DNA from: Aliiroseovarius sp.
Lineage (GTDB): Bacteria > Pseudomonadota > Alphaproteobacteria > Rhodobacterales > Rhodobacteraceae
DNA length: 64,000 bases
NCBI RefSeq assembly: GCF_030148435.1
Contig: NZ_JASBTN010000024.1
Coordinates: 37,352-101,351 of the forward strand
Direction of reading: 5' to 3'
The notes beneath the pieces are model-generated. The model did no database searches. It was not told the origin of the DNA and saw only the letters and a program-made list of their open reading frames with translations. This document shows positions 16,430-24,361 of this stretch, piece after piece (the stretch's first letter is position 1; each line of letters starts with the position of its first letter). The position numbers were made by a program, and so were the translations under genes.

Positions 16430-18280
16430 ATGTTGCGCATATCCGATATCACCTACGCGGTCGAAGGCCGCCCGCTGTTCGAAGGCGCCGGCGCCACCAT
16501 CCCCGACGGGCACAAGGTCGGCCTGGTCGGCCGCAACGGCACCGGCAAGACCACGCTCTTTCGCCTGATCCGGGGGGAGCTCAGCCTGGAATCGGGCGAT
16601 ATCACGGTCCCGAAAGGCGCGCGGATCGGCGGCGTGGCGCAAGAGGTGCCGGCCTCCGAGACCTCGCTTCTGGACACGGTGCTGGCCGCCGACACGGAAC
16701 GCGCCTCGCTGATGGCCGAAGCCGACACCGCCACCGATCCCGCCCGCATTGCCGATATCCAGACGCGGCTGGCCGATATCGACGCCTGGTCGGCGGAGGC
16801 GCGCGCCTCCTCGATCCTGAAGGGTCTGGGCTTCGACGACGAACAACACGCCATGCCCTGTTCCGCCTTCTCGGGCGGATGGCGCATGCGGGTCGCCCTG
16901 GCCGCCGTTCTGTTCGCGCAGCCCGACCTGTTGCTGCTGGACGAGCCGACCAACTACCTCGACCTGGAGGGGGCGGTGTGGCTGGAACAGTATCTGGTGC
17001 GCTACCCGCACACGGTCATCATCATCTCGCACGACCGGGGCCTGCTGAACCGGTCCGTGGGCGCGATCCTGCATTTGGAAGACCGCAAGCTGACGCTCTA
17101 CCAGGGGCGCTATGACACTTTCGCCGAAACCCGCGCCGCCCGGCTGGCGGTGGCGGAGGCCGAGAACAAGTGTATCGAGGCCCGCCGCGCCCATCTGCAA
17201 AGCTTTGTCGACCGGTTCCGCTACAAGGCCTCCAAGGCGGTGCAGGCGCAGTCACGCCTGAAGATGATCGAGCGGTTGAAGCCGATCACCACCCCACAGG
17301 AAGCTGCGTTGAGAGCGTTCTCCTTCCCCTCGCCCGAAGAACTGTCGCCGCCGATCATTGCCATCGAAAGCGCGGCGACGGGCTATGACGGAACGCCGGT
17401 GCTCTCACGCATGACCCTGCGCATCGACCAGGACGACCGCATCGCACTTCTGGGCAAGAACGGTCAGGGAAAATCCACCCTTTCCAAGATGTTGTCCGGC
17501 CGCCTTGAAGTGCTTTCCAGCGGCATGACAACCGCGTCGAAGCTGCGCATCGGGTATTTCGCCCAGCACCAGATGGACGAGCTCTACCCGGATGAAACGC
17601 CCATCGACCACCTGCGACGCCTGCGCCCCGGCGAGACCCCCGCCCAGCTGCGCTCGCGCCTGTCGGGCTTCGGGTTGAACGCGGATCAGGCGGAAACGCT
17701 GGTCGCGAAACTCTCGGGCGGGCAGAAGGCGCGGCTGACGCTGCTGATCGCCACGATCGACGCGCCGCACCTCTTGATCCTCGACGAACCGACCAACCAT
17801 CTGGACATGGAAAGCCGCGAGGCGCTGGTCGAGGCGCTGACCGCCTATTCCGGCGCGGTCGTTCTGGTCAGCCACGACATGCACCTGCTGTCGCTTGTGG
17901 CCGACCGTCTGTGGCTGGTGAACAAGGGTCGTGTGACACCCTATGAACAGGATCTCGAGGCCTACCGCGCCGAGCTGCTGACCCGGGACGCGGCGGACAA
18001 ACCGGCCAAGCCCGCCGCTCCCAGGGCAAAACGCCCCGACCGCGACAGGATCCTTGCCCTGCGCGCCGATCTGCGCAAATGCGAAGCCCGGGTCGAGAAG
18101 CTGACCGAGATGCGCGAGAAGCTGGATGCGAAACTGGCGGACCCGGCGCTCTATGAGCCCGGCAAGGCAGGCGAAATCGCCCAATGGCAGAAGAAACATG
18201 CCGAGGTGATGGAAGGGCTGGACCGCGCCGAAACCCTGTGGATGGATGCCCAGGAGAAGCTGGACGCGGCGGAGGCCTAG
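16430..18280 (+). CDS. ABC-F family ATPase (Uup/YheS-like translation factor)
   Basis: 616 aa with two ABC cassettes and no membrane segment. The first has GLVGRNGTGKTT (32-42), FSGGWRMRVALA and LLLLDEPTNYLDLE; the second has ALLGKNGQGKST, LSGGQKARLTL and LILDEPTNHLDME. A linker between them carries the P-site tRNA-interaction-like charged helix, and a coiled-coil C-terminal extension (RKCEARVEKLTEMREKLDAKL) is present. ABC-F proteins act at the ribosome; the exact subgroup is not certain. The ATG at 16430 begins MLRISDITY; an upstream in-frame ATG at 16418 is possible. Confidence 0.9.
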   Translation: MLRISDITYAVEGRPLFEGAGATIPDGHKVGLVGRNGTGKTTLFRLIRGELSLESGDITVPKGARIGGVAQEVPASETSLLDTVLAADTERASLMAEADTATDPARIADIQTRLADIDAWSAEARASSILKGLGFDDEQHAMPCSAFSGGWRMRVALAAVLFAQPDLLLLDEPTNYLDLEGAVWLEQYLVRYPHTVIIISHDRGLLNRSVGAILHLEDRKLTLYQGRYDTFAETRAARLAVAEAENKCIEARRAHLQSFVDRFRYKASKAVQAQSRLKMIERLKPITTPQEAALRAFSFPSPEELSPPIIAIESAATGYDGTPVLSRMTLRIDQDDRIALLGKNGQGKSTLSKMLSGRLEVLSSGMTTASKLRIGYFAQHQMDELYPDETPIDHLRRLRPGETPAQLRSRLSGFGLNADQAETLVAKLSGGQKARLTLLIATIDAPHLLILDEPTNHLDMESREALVEALTAYSGAVVLVSHDMHLLSLVADRLWLVNKGRVTPYEQDLEAYRAELLTRDAADKPAKPAAPRAKRPDRDRILALRADLRKCEARVEKLTEMREKLDAKLADPALYEPGKAGEIAQWQKKHAEVMEGLDRAETLWMDAQEKLDAAEA

Positions 18281-18281
18281 C

Positions 18282-18307
18282 CCCTCGCGGCGAAACCCCG
18301 GCGAGGG
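18282..18307 (+). terminator. Hairpin after the ABC-F gene, weak terminator candidate
   Basis: CCCTCGC (18282-18288) pairs with GCGAGGG (18301-18307) immediately after the ABC-F stop codon. Only a short AT-rich stretch (ATTAATTCT) follows instead of a T run, so termination is uncertain. Confidence 0.3.
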
Positions 18308-18375
18308 ATTAATTCTGTCGGTGGCTCGCCTCACCGCCTCTTGCCCTGGCCCGCGGCTCCCGCTAACCAGCGCCC

Positions 18376-19005
18376 ATGACCGATCTGCCCGCCCTCATCT
18401 CGGCTTTTGCCACGCTTTTCGTAATTATTGACCCGATCGGGCTGATGCCGATCTTCGTGGCCCTGACCAAGGGGGCGACACCCCGGCACCGCCGCACGAT
18501 CGCCATCCGCGCGCTGGGTATTGCCGCCCTGCTGCTCACGCTCTTCGGCCTGTTGGGTGAGGCGGTGCTGGGCTTTCTCGGCATCTCCATGCCCGCCTTC
18601 CGCATCGCCGGCGGGCTGCTTCTGTTCCTGACCGCGCTCGACATGCTGTTCGAACGGCGCACCCAGCGCCGCAAGGACCAGTCCGAGACCGCCATGGATC
18701 CCGCCGACGACCCGTCGGTCTTCCCCTTGTCGACCCCGCTGATCGCCGGGCCCGGGGCAATTGCGGCGATGATCCTGCTGACCGGCCAGGCCGAGGGCGC
18801 GCTGGGGTTGGCGGCGGTTCTGGGCGTCATGCTGGCGGTGCTGGCCGTGGTCATGGTGTTTTTCCTTGCCGCCGGCGTGCTGGAACGACTATTGCGCGAG
18901 ACCGGGATCAACGTGCTGACCCGCCTTCTGGGCATGCTGCTGGCGGCCCTCGCCGTCCAGTTCGTACTGGATGGTCTGGCGGATTTCGGCTTCATCACCG
19001 GGTAA
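18376..19005 (+). CDS. MarC-family integral membrane protein
   Basis: 209 aa, six predicted helices. Family signatures: TLFVIIDPIGLMPIFVALTKGA near the start, FRIAGGLLLFLTALDMLF in the middle and FPLSTPLIAGPGAIAAMILL before the C-terminal half. MarC/UPF0056 proteins were once linked to multiple antibiotic resistance, but their transport substrate is not established (annotated as NAAT transporters). Length matches the family. It appears to be monocistronic. Confidence 0.92.
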   Translation: MTDLPALISAFATLFVIIDPIGLMPIFVALTKGATPRHRRTIAIRALGIAALLLTLFGLLGEAVLGFLGISMPAFRIAGGLLLFLTALDMLFERRTQRRKDQSETAMDPADDPSVFPLSTPLIAGPGAIAAMILLTGQAEGALGLAAVLGVMLAVLAVVMVFFLAAGVLERLLRETGINVLTRLLGMLLAALAVQFVLDGLADFGFITG

Positions 19006-19079
19006 ACCCGTGACATGCCACCGCATTGTAGCAATCCCCTCCTGAACCCCTATATCCTTGTCAGAACACGGGAGTTTCC

Positions 19080-19658
19080 ATGAGCGGCAACGACTACGGA
19101 CAATTGATCTACCTTGCACTGCTGGGGGCAGCCATTGTCGGATACTTCATCGCCGACAACCGGCAATCGCTGGGCAAGAACCTCCGCATGGCGATCGTCT
19201 GGGGGCTGCTGTTTCTGGGGCTGATCGCTGCCTATGGGCTGTGGGACGGTATCAGGTCCGAGGTAATGCCGCGCCAGACCCTGACCTCTTCGGGCCAGAT
19301 CGAAGTTCCCCGCGGTCTCGGCGGCCATTTCTACCTGGTCCTGCGCCTGAATGGCGAACCGGTCGAATTCATTGTCGACACCGGCGCTTCGGACGTGGTG
19401 CTGAGCCGCCAGGACGCTCTGCGTGCCGGCATTGACCTGAACAGCCTTGCCTATCTGGGCCGCGCCTATACTGCAAATGGAGAGGTCCGCACGGCCCCGG
19501 CCCGCATCGACACCGTCGAGCTTGGGAATTTCACAGACCATGACCTGCGCGTGGTGGTGAACGAGGGTGAGATGGAGGGATCGCTCCTGGGCATGACCTA
19601 CCTGCGCCGTTTCGAAAGCCTGGAGATCCGGGGCGACCGGCTGATCCTGACCCGGTAG
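19080..19658 (+). CDS. Retropepsin-like aspartic protease, membrane-anchored (clan AA, TIGR02281 type)
   Basis: 192 aa. Two N-terminal helices (about 7-25 and 36-58) anchor a protease domain (70-192). The catalytic motif is FIVDTGASDVVLS with Asp100; a second family motif is EGSLLGMTYLRRF. As in viral retropepsins one motif per chain implies a dimer. Substrates of this proteobacterial family are unknown; the active site should face the periplasm. The ATG at 19080 is the only start that preserves the first helix. Confidence 0.87.
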   Translation: MSGNDYGQLIYLALLGAAIVGYFIADNRQSLGKNLRMAIVWGLLFLGLIAAYGLWDGIRSEVMPRQTLTSSGQIEVPRGLGGHFYLVLRLNGEPVEFIVDTGASDVVLSRQDALRAGIDLNSLAYLGRAYTANGEVRTAPARIDTVELGNFTDHDLRVVVNEGEMEGSLLGMTYLRRFESLEIRGDRLILTR

Positions 19659-19701
19659 ACGCAGGTCATATCGGGACCGGCACCCGGACGCGGATTAAGT
19701 T

Positions 19702-19746
19702 GGGGGCCAGCCCCCAAACCCCCGGGATATTTCAGGAAAGATGAAA
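19702..19746 (+). repeat. Interspersed intergenic repeat, copy A
   Basis: Copy A consists of a GGGGGC/GCCCCC hairpin (19702-19715) followed by CCCCCGGGATATTTCAGGAA (19718-19737) and AGATGAAA. It shares the GGGATATTT-n-GAAAGATGAAA core with copies B, C and D in this window. Copies A and B are inverted relative to each other and together could fold into a long imperfect hairpin across the gap before holC. Confidence 0.65.
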
Positions 19747-19806
19747 AAAAGGCAGGCACGAGGCCCGCCGGGGCCACAACCTGCCCTTACCTGCGAAAAT
19801 GTATCC

Positions 19807-19870
19807 AGCTTTCAGCTTTCCGCAAATATCCCGGGGGAGCGGGTGAAACCCGCGGGGGCAGCGCCCCCAC
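19807..19870 (-). repeat. Interspersed intergenic repeat, copy B (inverted)
   Basis: TTTCAGCTTTCCGCAAATAT (19810-19829) followed by CCCGGGGG is the reverse complement of copy A's core. It is followed by the GGGGGCAGCGCCCCC hairpin (19855-19869). The same two blocks in the same order recur in copy C at 29652-29701. Confidence 0.65.
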
Positions 19871-19923
19871 GCGAGCACATCAAGCGTCGCGCAGCGACAC
19901 AACCTGGCAACACCGGGGGCCAT

Positions 19924-20385
19924 TCACCTGCTTTCGGCCTTCATTTCCCAGTGTCCGCTTTCCTGGCTCCAGTACTTGGCCTTCACGCCCGCCCCGGTGA
20001 GTGCCTTCCACTGGGCCCGTGCGTGATCCACAGCCTGGGGATCATTGCCGTCGAACAGGATCATCGCCCGGGTCAGCCCCGCGAGTTCCTCGGCGGTCAC
20101 ATCGGCACCATCAATCGACACCAAGGCCGCCGCGTCATTGGGCAGCGCATCATCTGTGGTCAACAGGATGGGCTGATCCAGGTCATGCGGACCGCCCGCG
20201 CGGCCGTGTGGCAGGAACCCCTCTTCGGGCCCAAGCCACAGCTTCTCGTCCAACCAGGCGATGCGCCGCGCCTCCCGCCCCCGAACCACCACCTGCCAGC
20301 CGGCCTCCAGCGACTTGCCCAGAAGAAAGGGCAATGTCGCCTCCAGCGGCGCGTGGGTCATGTGGTAGAAGAAAACTTCACTCAT
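19924..20385 (-). CDS. holC: DNA polymerase III chi subunit
   Basis: 153 aa, the usual length. It opens MSEVFFYHMTHAPLEATLP and continues with LLGKSLEAGWQVVVRGRE...LDEKLWL and FLPHGRAGGPHDLDQPILLT, the pattern of alphaproteobacterial HolC. Chi links the clamp loader to SSB during replication. It follows pepA by 10 nt on the same strand; a pepA-holC pairing is widespread in proteobacteria, which supports both calls. Confidence 0.93.
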   Translation of the reverse strand: MSEVFFYHMTHAPLEATLPFLLGKSLEAGWQVVVRGREARRIAWLDEKLWLGPEEGFLPHGRAGGPHDLDQPILLTTDDALPNDAAALVSIDGADVTAEELAGLTRAMILFDGNDPQAVDHARAQWKALTGAGVKAKYWSQESGHWEMKAESR

Positions 20386-20395
20386 CGCCCGATTT

Positions 20396-21871
20396 TCAGC
20401 CTTCCTGCAGGTCGGCGATCAGCCGGTTCAGTGCCAGCACGCCCCAGCCGGTGGCGCCCTTTGGCGCCAGCGGCGTACCCGAGGCCGCCGTGGCGGTGCC
20501 AGCGATGTCGAGGTGGATCCAGGGCGTGCCCTCCTTGACGAAGCGCTGCAGGAACTGCGCCGCGGTGATCGACCCGGCCGTCCGGCCGCCCACGTTCTTC
20601 ATATCCGCCTTGTCCGATTTCAAGAGCTTGTCATAAGCCGCCCCCAACGGCATGCGCCAGGCGCCCTCGCCCTCGACTTCGGCGGCCTTGAGGAAGCTCT
20701 TGCACAGCGTGTCGTCGTTCGAAAAGACTCCGGTGTTCTCGTTGCCGAGGCCAATGATGATCGCACCTGTCAGGGTGGCCAGGTCGATCATGCCGGTCGG
20801 GTCGAATTTCTCCTGCGCGTACCACATGATGTCACAGAGCACCAAGCGGCCCTCGGCATCGGTATTGATCACCTCGATCGTGTCGCCCTTCATCGAGGCG
20901 ACGATATCACCGGGACGCTGGGCGCGGCCGTCGGGCATGTTCTCGACCAGGCCAACGATGCCGACCACATTGGCCTTGGCCTTGCGCAGGGCAAGCGCCT
21001 TCATTGCCCCGGAAACGGTGCCCGCGCCGCCCATATCCATCGTCATGTCTTCCATGCCGCCCGCCGGTTTCAGGCTGATGCCGCCGGTGTCGAAGACCAC
21101 CCCCTTGCCGATCAGCGCAAAAGGCCGCGCGCCTTCCTCGCCGCCCTTCCATTCCATCACCACGACTTTGGACGGGCTTTCCGAGCCCTGCCCCACACCC
21201 AAAAGCGCACGCATGCCCAGCGCTTCCAGCTCTGGTTCATCCATCACGGTGACGTCCAGCCCGATCGCCTCCATCTCCTTGAGACGGCGGGAAAATTCCG
21301 TAGTAGTCAGCACGTTCGACGGTTCGTTTACCAAGTCGCGGGTCATGAATACACCTTCGGCCAGCGCGGCCAGGGTGTCGGCCTTTGCGCTGGCCTCCTC
21401 GGGCTTGTTGACGGCCAGGGTCAGGCTGCCCTCCTTGACCTCGCCCGCCTCGCCGGTGCGGTGCGGATTGAACCTGTAGGCGCGCAGCATGGCGCCCAGG
21501 GCGAGTTCCTCGCCATGGCGGATGGTGTTGGCAACGACCAGCACCGGTTTGCCCGCCCCCGCCTTGCCGATCACGCCGCCCGCCTTGCGCGCGTCCAGCA
21601 CCGAGGCGCGGCGATCCAGGCGCACCACCTGCACCGCTTCGGCGGCCATGCCCGACGGCCAGGGCAGTTCGACCGCGTCGCCCGGCTTCATCTTGGCGAA
21701 GCCCTCGCTGTCGCGCACCCGCTCCAGCGCGCCGCGGGTCAGCCGGTTCACCCGGCGCGCGCCCTTGTCCAGAGGACCGTCGCCTGACAGGAACACCACC
21801 ACGCGCCCGGGGGCGGTGGCCAGTGCCTCCAGGTCCAGCTCGACAAACTTGGCTTGGGTCACGGTGGTCAT
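20396..21871 (-). CDS. pepA: Leucyl aminopeptidase (M17)
   Basis: 491 aa. Cytosolic two-zinc aminopeptidase that releases N-terminal Leu and other residues. Diagnostic motifs: LIGKGVVFDTGGISLKPAGGMEDMTMDMGGAG, the NTDAEGRLVL signature and the C-terminal ATGWGVLALNRLI. The ATG at 21871 has AGGAG 9 nt upstream; the upstream frame to 21904 is not needed. Overlap-free tandem with holC (10-nt gap). Confidence 0.96.
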   Translation of the reverse strand: MTTVTQAKFVELDLEALATAPGRVVVFLSGDGPLDKGARRVNRLTRGALERVRDSEGFAKMKPGDAVELPWPSGMAAEAVQVVRLDRRASVLDARKAGGVIGKAGAGKPVLVVANTIRHGEELALGAMLRAYRFNPHRTGEAGEVKEGSLTLAVNKPEEASAKADTLAALAEGVFMTRDLVNEPSNVLTTTEFSRRLKEMEAIGLDVTVMDEPELEALGMRALLGVGQGSESPSKVVVMEWKGGEEGARPFALIGKGVVFDTGGISLKPAGGMEDMTMDMGGAGTVSGAMKALALRKAKANVVGIVGLVENMPDGRAQRPGDIVASMKGDTIEVINTDAEGRLVLCDIMWYAQEKFDPTGMIDLATLTGAIIIGLGNENTGVFSNDDTLCKSFLKAAEVEGEGAWRMPLGAAYDKLLKSDKADMKNVGGRTAGSITAAQFLQRFVKEGTPWIHLDIAGTATAASGTPLAPKGATGWGVLALNRLIADLQEG

Positions 21872-22124
21872 GAATACTCTCCTGTCAGACGGGTCTGCCG
21901 CCATTGGTAGCGGTCACGGGCGGATTTGACCAGATGCGCCGGGCGGCCCGGCGGTCGGCAATTTGTCGCCCAGCACCGGGGGCTTTGACACACCTGTTTT
22001 GCAAGGAACAACGCCGCCCGGGCAAAATGCCCCGCATATCGGGGGAATTCCGGGCAAAAGCAGTTTTCCCCACACCGTCGATCCGCTAGAACCGAAACAC
22101 TGCAAAAGCGCTTTGGGGGAAGCA

Positions 22125-23270
22125 TTGGCCAGATTCGACAGATACCTGCTGTCTCAACTGACGGTGCTGTTCGGCTTCTTTGCGCTGGTGCTGGTGCTGA
22201 TTTACTGGGTGAACCGGGCCGTGCGCCTGTTTGACCAGCTGGTCGCGAATGGTGAGAGCATTCTGGTTTTCCTTGAGTTCACGGCCCTGACCCTGCCGTC
22301 GATGATTGCAGCCGTCGTGCCCTTTGCCGCCCTTGCCGCCGCGGTTTTCGTCACCAATCGGCTGAGTTCGGAAAGTGAACTGGTTGTGGTCGAAGCGGCG
22401 GGATATTCCCCCTTCCGCCTGGCCCGCCCGGTGCTGGCCTTTGGCCTGATCGCCGGGTTGTTCGTGGCGCTTCTGACCCATGTGCTGGTGCCCTCAAGCC
22501 AGCAACGGCTGGCCGAACGCCAGGCCGAGATCGCCCAGAACATTACCGCGCGCTTCCTGTCCCAGGGATCGTTCGAGCACCCGGCGAACGGGATCACGCT
22601 CTACATCCGCGAGATTACCCCCGAGGGCGAGCTGCGCGACCTGTTCCTGACCGATACGCGCGACGTCGCACGACATGTGACCTATACCGCCCAGCGCGCC
22701 CTTGTCGTGCGGTCCGAAACCGGGCCGAAACTGGTCATGTTCGACGGGCTTGCCCAGGTCCTTTCGACCGGTGACAGCGACCTGATCACCACCACATTCG
22801 AGGATTTCACCTATGACCTCGGCGCGCTGATCGATCAGGGCATGATACCGGCGTTGACGCTGCGCACCCTCTCGACCGCAGATCTGTTGGCCGCCACACC
22901 GGCGATGCAGCGCGTGCTGAACGCGCCGCGCGCGGTCTTTCTGGCCGAGGCGCATGAGCGCACCGGCCAGGCCGCCATGGTGGTGGTCGCGTCCCTGGTC
23001 GGCTTTTCGGTCCTGATGCTTGGCAGCTTCAGCCGGTTCGGACTTTGGCGCCAGATGCTGGGCGCCGCGGTGCTGTTCATCCTGCTTCTGACACTCGACA
23101 ATACGATGGTGGACACGGCCCGGAGCGATGACAGGGGCTGGGTGTTGATCTATCTGACACCGCTTGTCGGGCTGGTGGTCTGCGCCGCCGTTCTTTGGGT
23201 TTCGGCCCGCCCCGCACTGTTTGCCCGCCGAAGCAAGCTGCCCGCTCCCCCCGTGGAGGTGCCGGCATGA
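22125..23270 (+). CDS. lptF: LPS export ABC transporter permease LptF
   Basis: 381 aa. The YjgP/YjgQ family permease pairs with LptG and the LptB ATPase to lift LPS from the inner membrane. It has six helices: N-terminal LARFDRYLLSQLTVLFGFFA, VNRAVRLFDQLVANGESILVFLEFTALTLP, a periplasmic beta-jellyroll domain in the middle and C-terminal helices ending near 23230. The start is TTG at 22125 with GGGGGA 5 nt upstream; no ATG or GTG fits. It overlaps lptG by ATGA at 23267-23270. Divergent from pepA across about 250 nt. Confidence 0.93.
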   Translation: MARFDRYLLSQLTVLFGFFALVLVLIYWVNRAVRLFDQLVANGESILVFLEFTALTLPSMIAAVVPFAALAAAVFVTNRLSSESELVVVEAAGYSPFRLARPVLAFGLIAGLFVALLTHVLVPSSQQRLAERQAEIAQNITARFLSQGSFEHPANGITLYIREITPEGELRDLFLTDTRDVARHVTYTAQRALVVRSETGPKLVMFDGLAQVLSTGDSDLITTTFEDFTYDLGALIDQGMIPALTLRTLSTADLLAATPAMQRVLNAPRAVFLAEAHERTGQAAMVVVASLVGFSVLMLGSFSRFGLWRQMLGAAVLFILLLTLDNTMVDTARSDDRGWVLIYLTPLVGLVVCAAVLWVSARPALFARRSKLPAPPVEVPA

Positions 23271-24361
23271 CGCTGCATTTCTACATTGCGCGCAGGTTCC
23301 TGCGGTCATTCGTGATCACCGCGGTGCTTCTGGCCTGTATCTTCATGTTGATGGATATGCTGGAACAGGTGCGCAAGTTTGACAGCACCGAGGTCGGTTT
23401 CAGGGAACTTCTCGAGCTGGTCGGCACCAACATGCCGGAATGGATGTACCGGATTCTGCCACTGGTGGTGATCCTGTCGACCCTTGCGATGTTCCTGGGT
23501 CTGGCGCGCAGTTCGGAAATGGTGGTCACGCGAGCCGCGGGGCGCTCTGCCCTGATGACGCTGGCCTCGCCGGTGCTGACGGTATTTGCGATCGGCCTTC
23601 TGTCGCTGGCGGTGTTGAACCCCTTCGCCGCAGCCACCGCCAAGCAATACGACCAGCTGGAAGCGAAATATGCCGGCACCAGAAGTCAGATCCTGTCGAT
23701 CTCGGAGGAGGGGCTGTGGCTCAGGCAGGGCAGCGACGCCGGCCAGACCGTGATCCGCGCCCAGCGCTCGGGCGTCACCGGTACGCAGCTTTTTGACGTG
23801 ACCTTCTACGCATTTGATACGCAGGGGCTCCCGCTGACCCGCATCACCGCGGCCGAGGCCCGGCTGGACGTGGGCCGCTGGGCGTTGCGCGACGCCAAGG
23901 TCTGGGATCTGACCCTCGAGAATGCGGAAAGCAAGGCGATCACGCATCGCGTCTACTGGGTCGCCTCGAACCTGACCCAGACCCAGATCGAAGACAGTTT
24001 CGGCAACCCGTCGACCATTTCGATCTGGGAGCTGCCCGGCTTTATCGATCAGCTGGAGCAGGCCGGGTTCACCGCGCGGGCGCACCAGGTCTGGCTGCAG
24101 ATGGAACTGGCCACACCGTTGTTCCTGATCGCCATGGTGCTGATCGGCGCGGGGTTCACCATGCGCCACACGCGGTTCGGCCACACCGGGCTGATGGTGC
24201 TGCTGGCGCTGATTTTTGGTTTTGGCATCTATTTCATCCGCAACTTTGCGCAGATACTGGGTGAAAACGGCCAGATTCCGGTCATGGTCGCAGCCTGGAC
24301 ACCTCCGGTGGCGGCTATCCTGATGTCGCTTGGCATCCTACTGCATCTGGAGGACGGATGA
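23267..24361 (+). CDS. lptG: LPS export ABC transporter permease LptG
   Basis: 364 aa. Second permease of the Lpt bridge. It opens MTLHFYIARRFLRSF, and the conserved DMLEQVRKF, FLGLARSSEMVVTRAAG and the C-terminal MRHTRFGHTGLMVL helix are typical. The jellyroll domain occupies about residues 130-270. The start overlaps the lptF stop and the stop overlaps the lptD start (ATGATGG, 24358-24364), so all three LPS export genes are coupled. Confidence 0.94.
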   Translation: MTLHFYIARRFLRSFVITAVLLACIFMLMDMLEQVRKFDSTEVGFRELLELVGTNMPEWMYRILPLVVILSTLAMFLGLARSSEMVVTRAAGRSALMTLASPVLTVFAIGLLSLAVLNPFAAATAKQYDQLEAKYAGTRSQILSISEEGLWLRQGSDAGQTVIRAQRSGVTGTQLFDVTFYAFDTQGLPLTRITAAEARLDVGRWALRDAKVWDLTLENAESKAITHRVYWVASNLTQTQIEDSFGNPSTISIWELPGFIDQLEQAGFTARAHQVWLQMELATPLFLIAMVLIGAGFTMRHTRFGHTGLMVLLALIFGFGIYFIRNFAQILGENGQIPVMVAAWTPPVAAILMSLGILLHLEDG

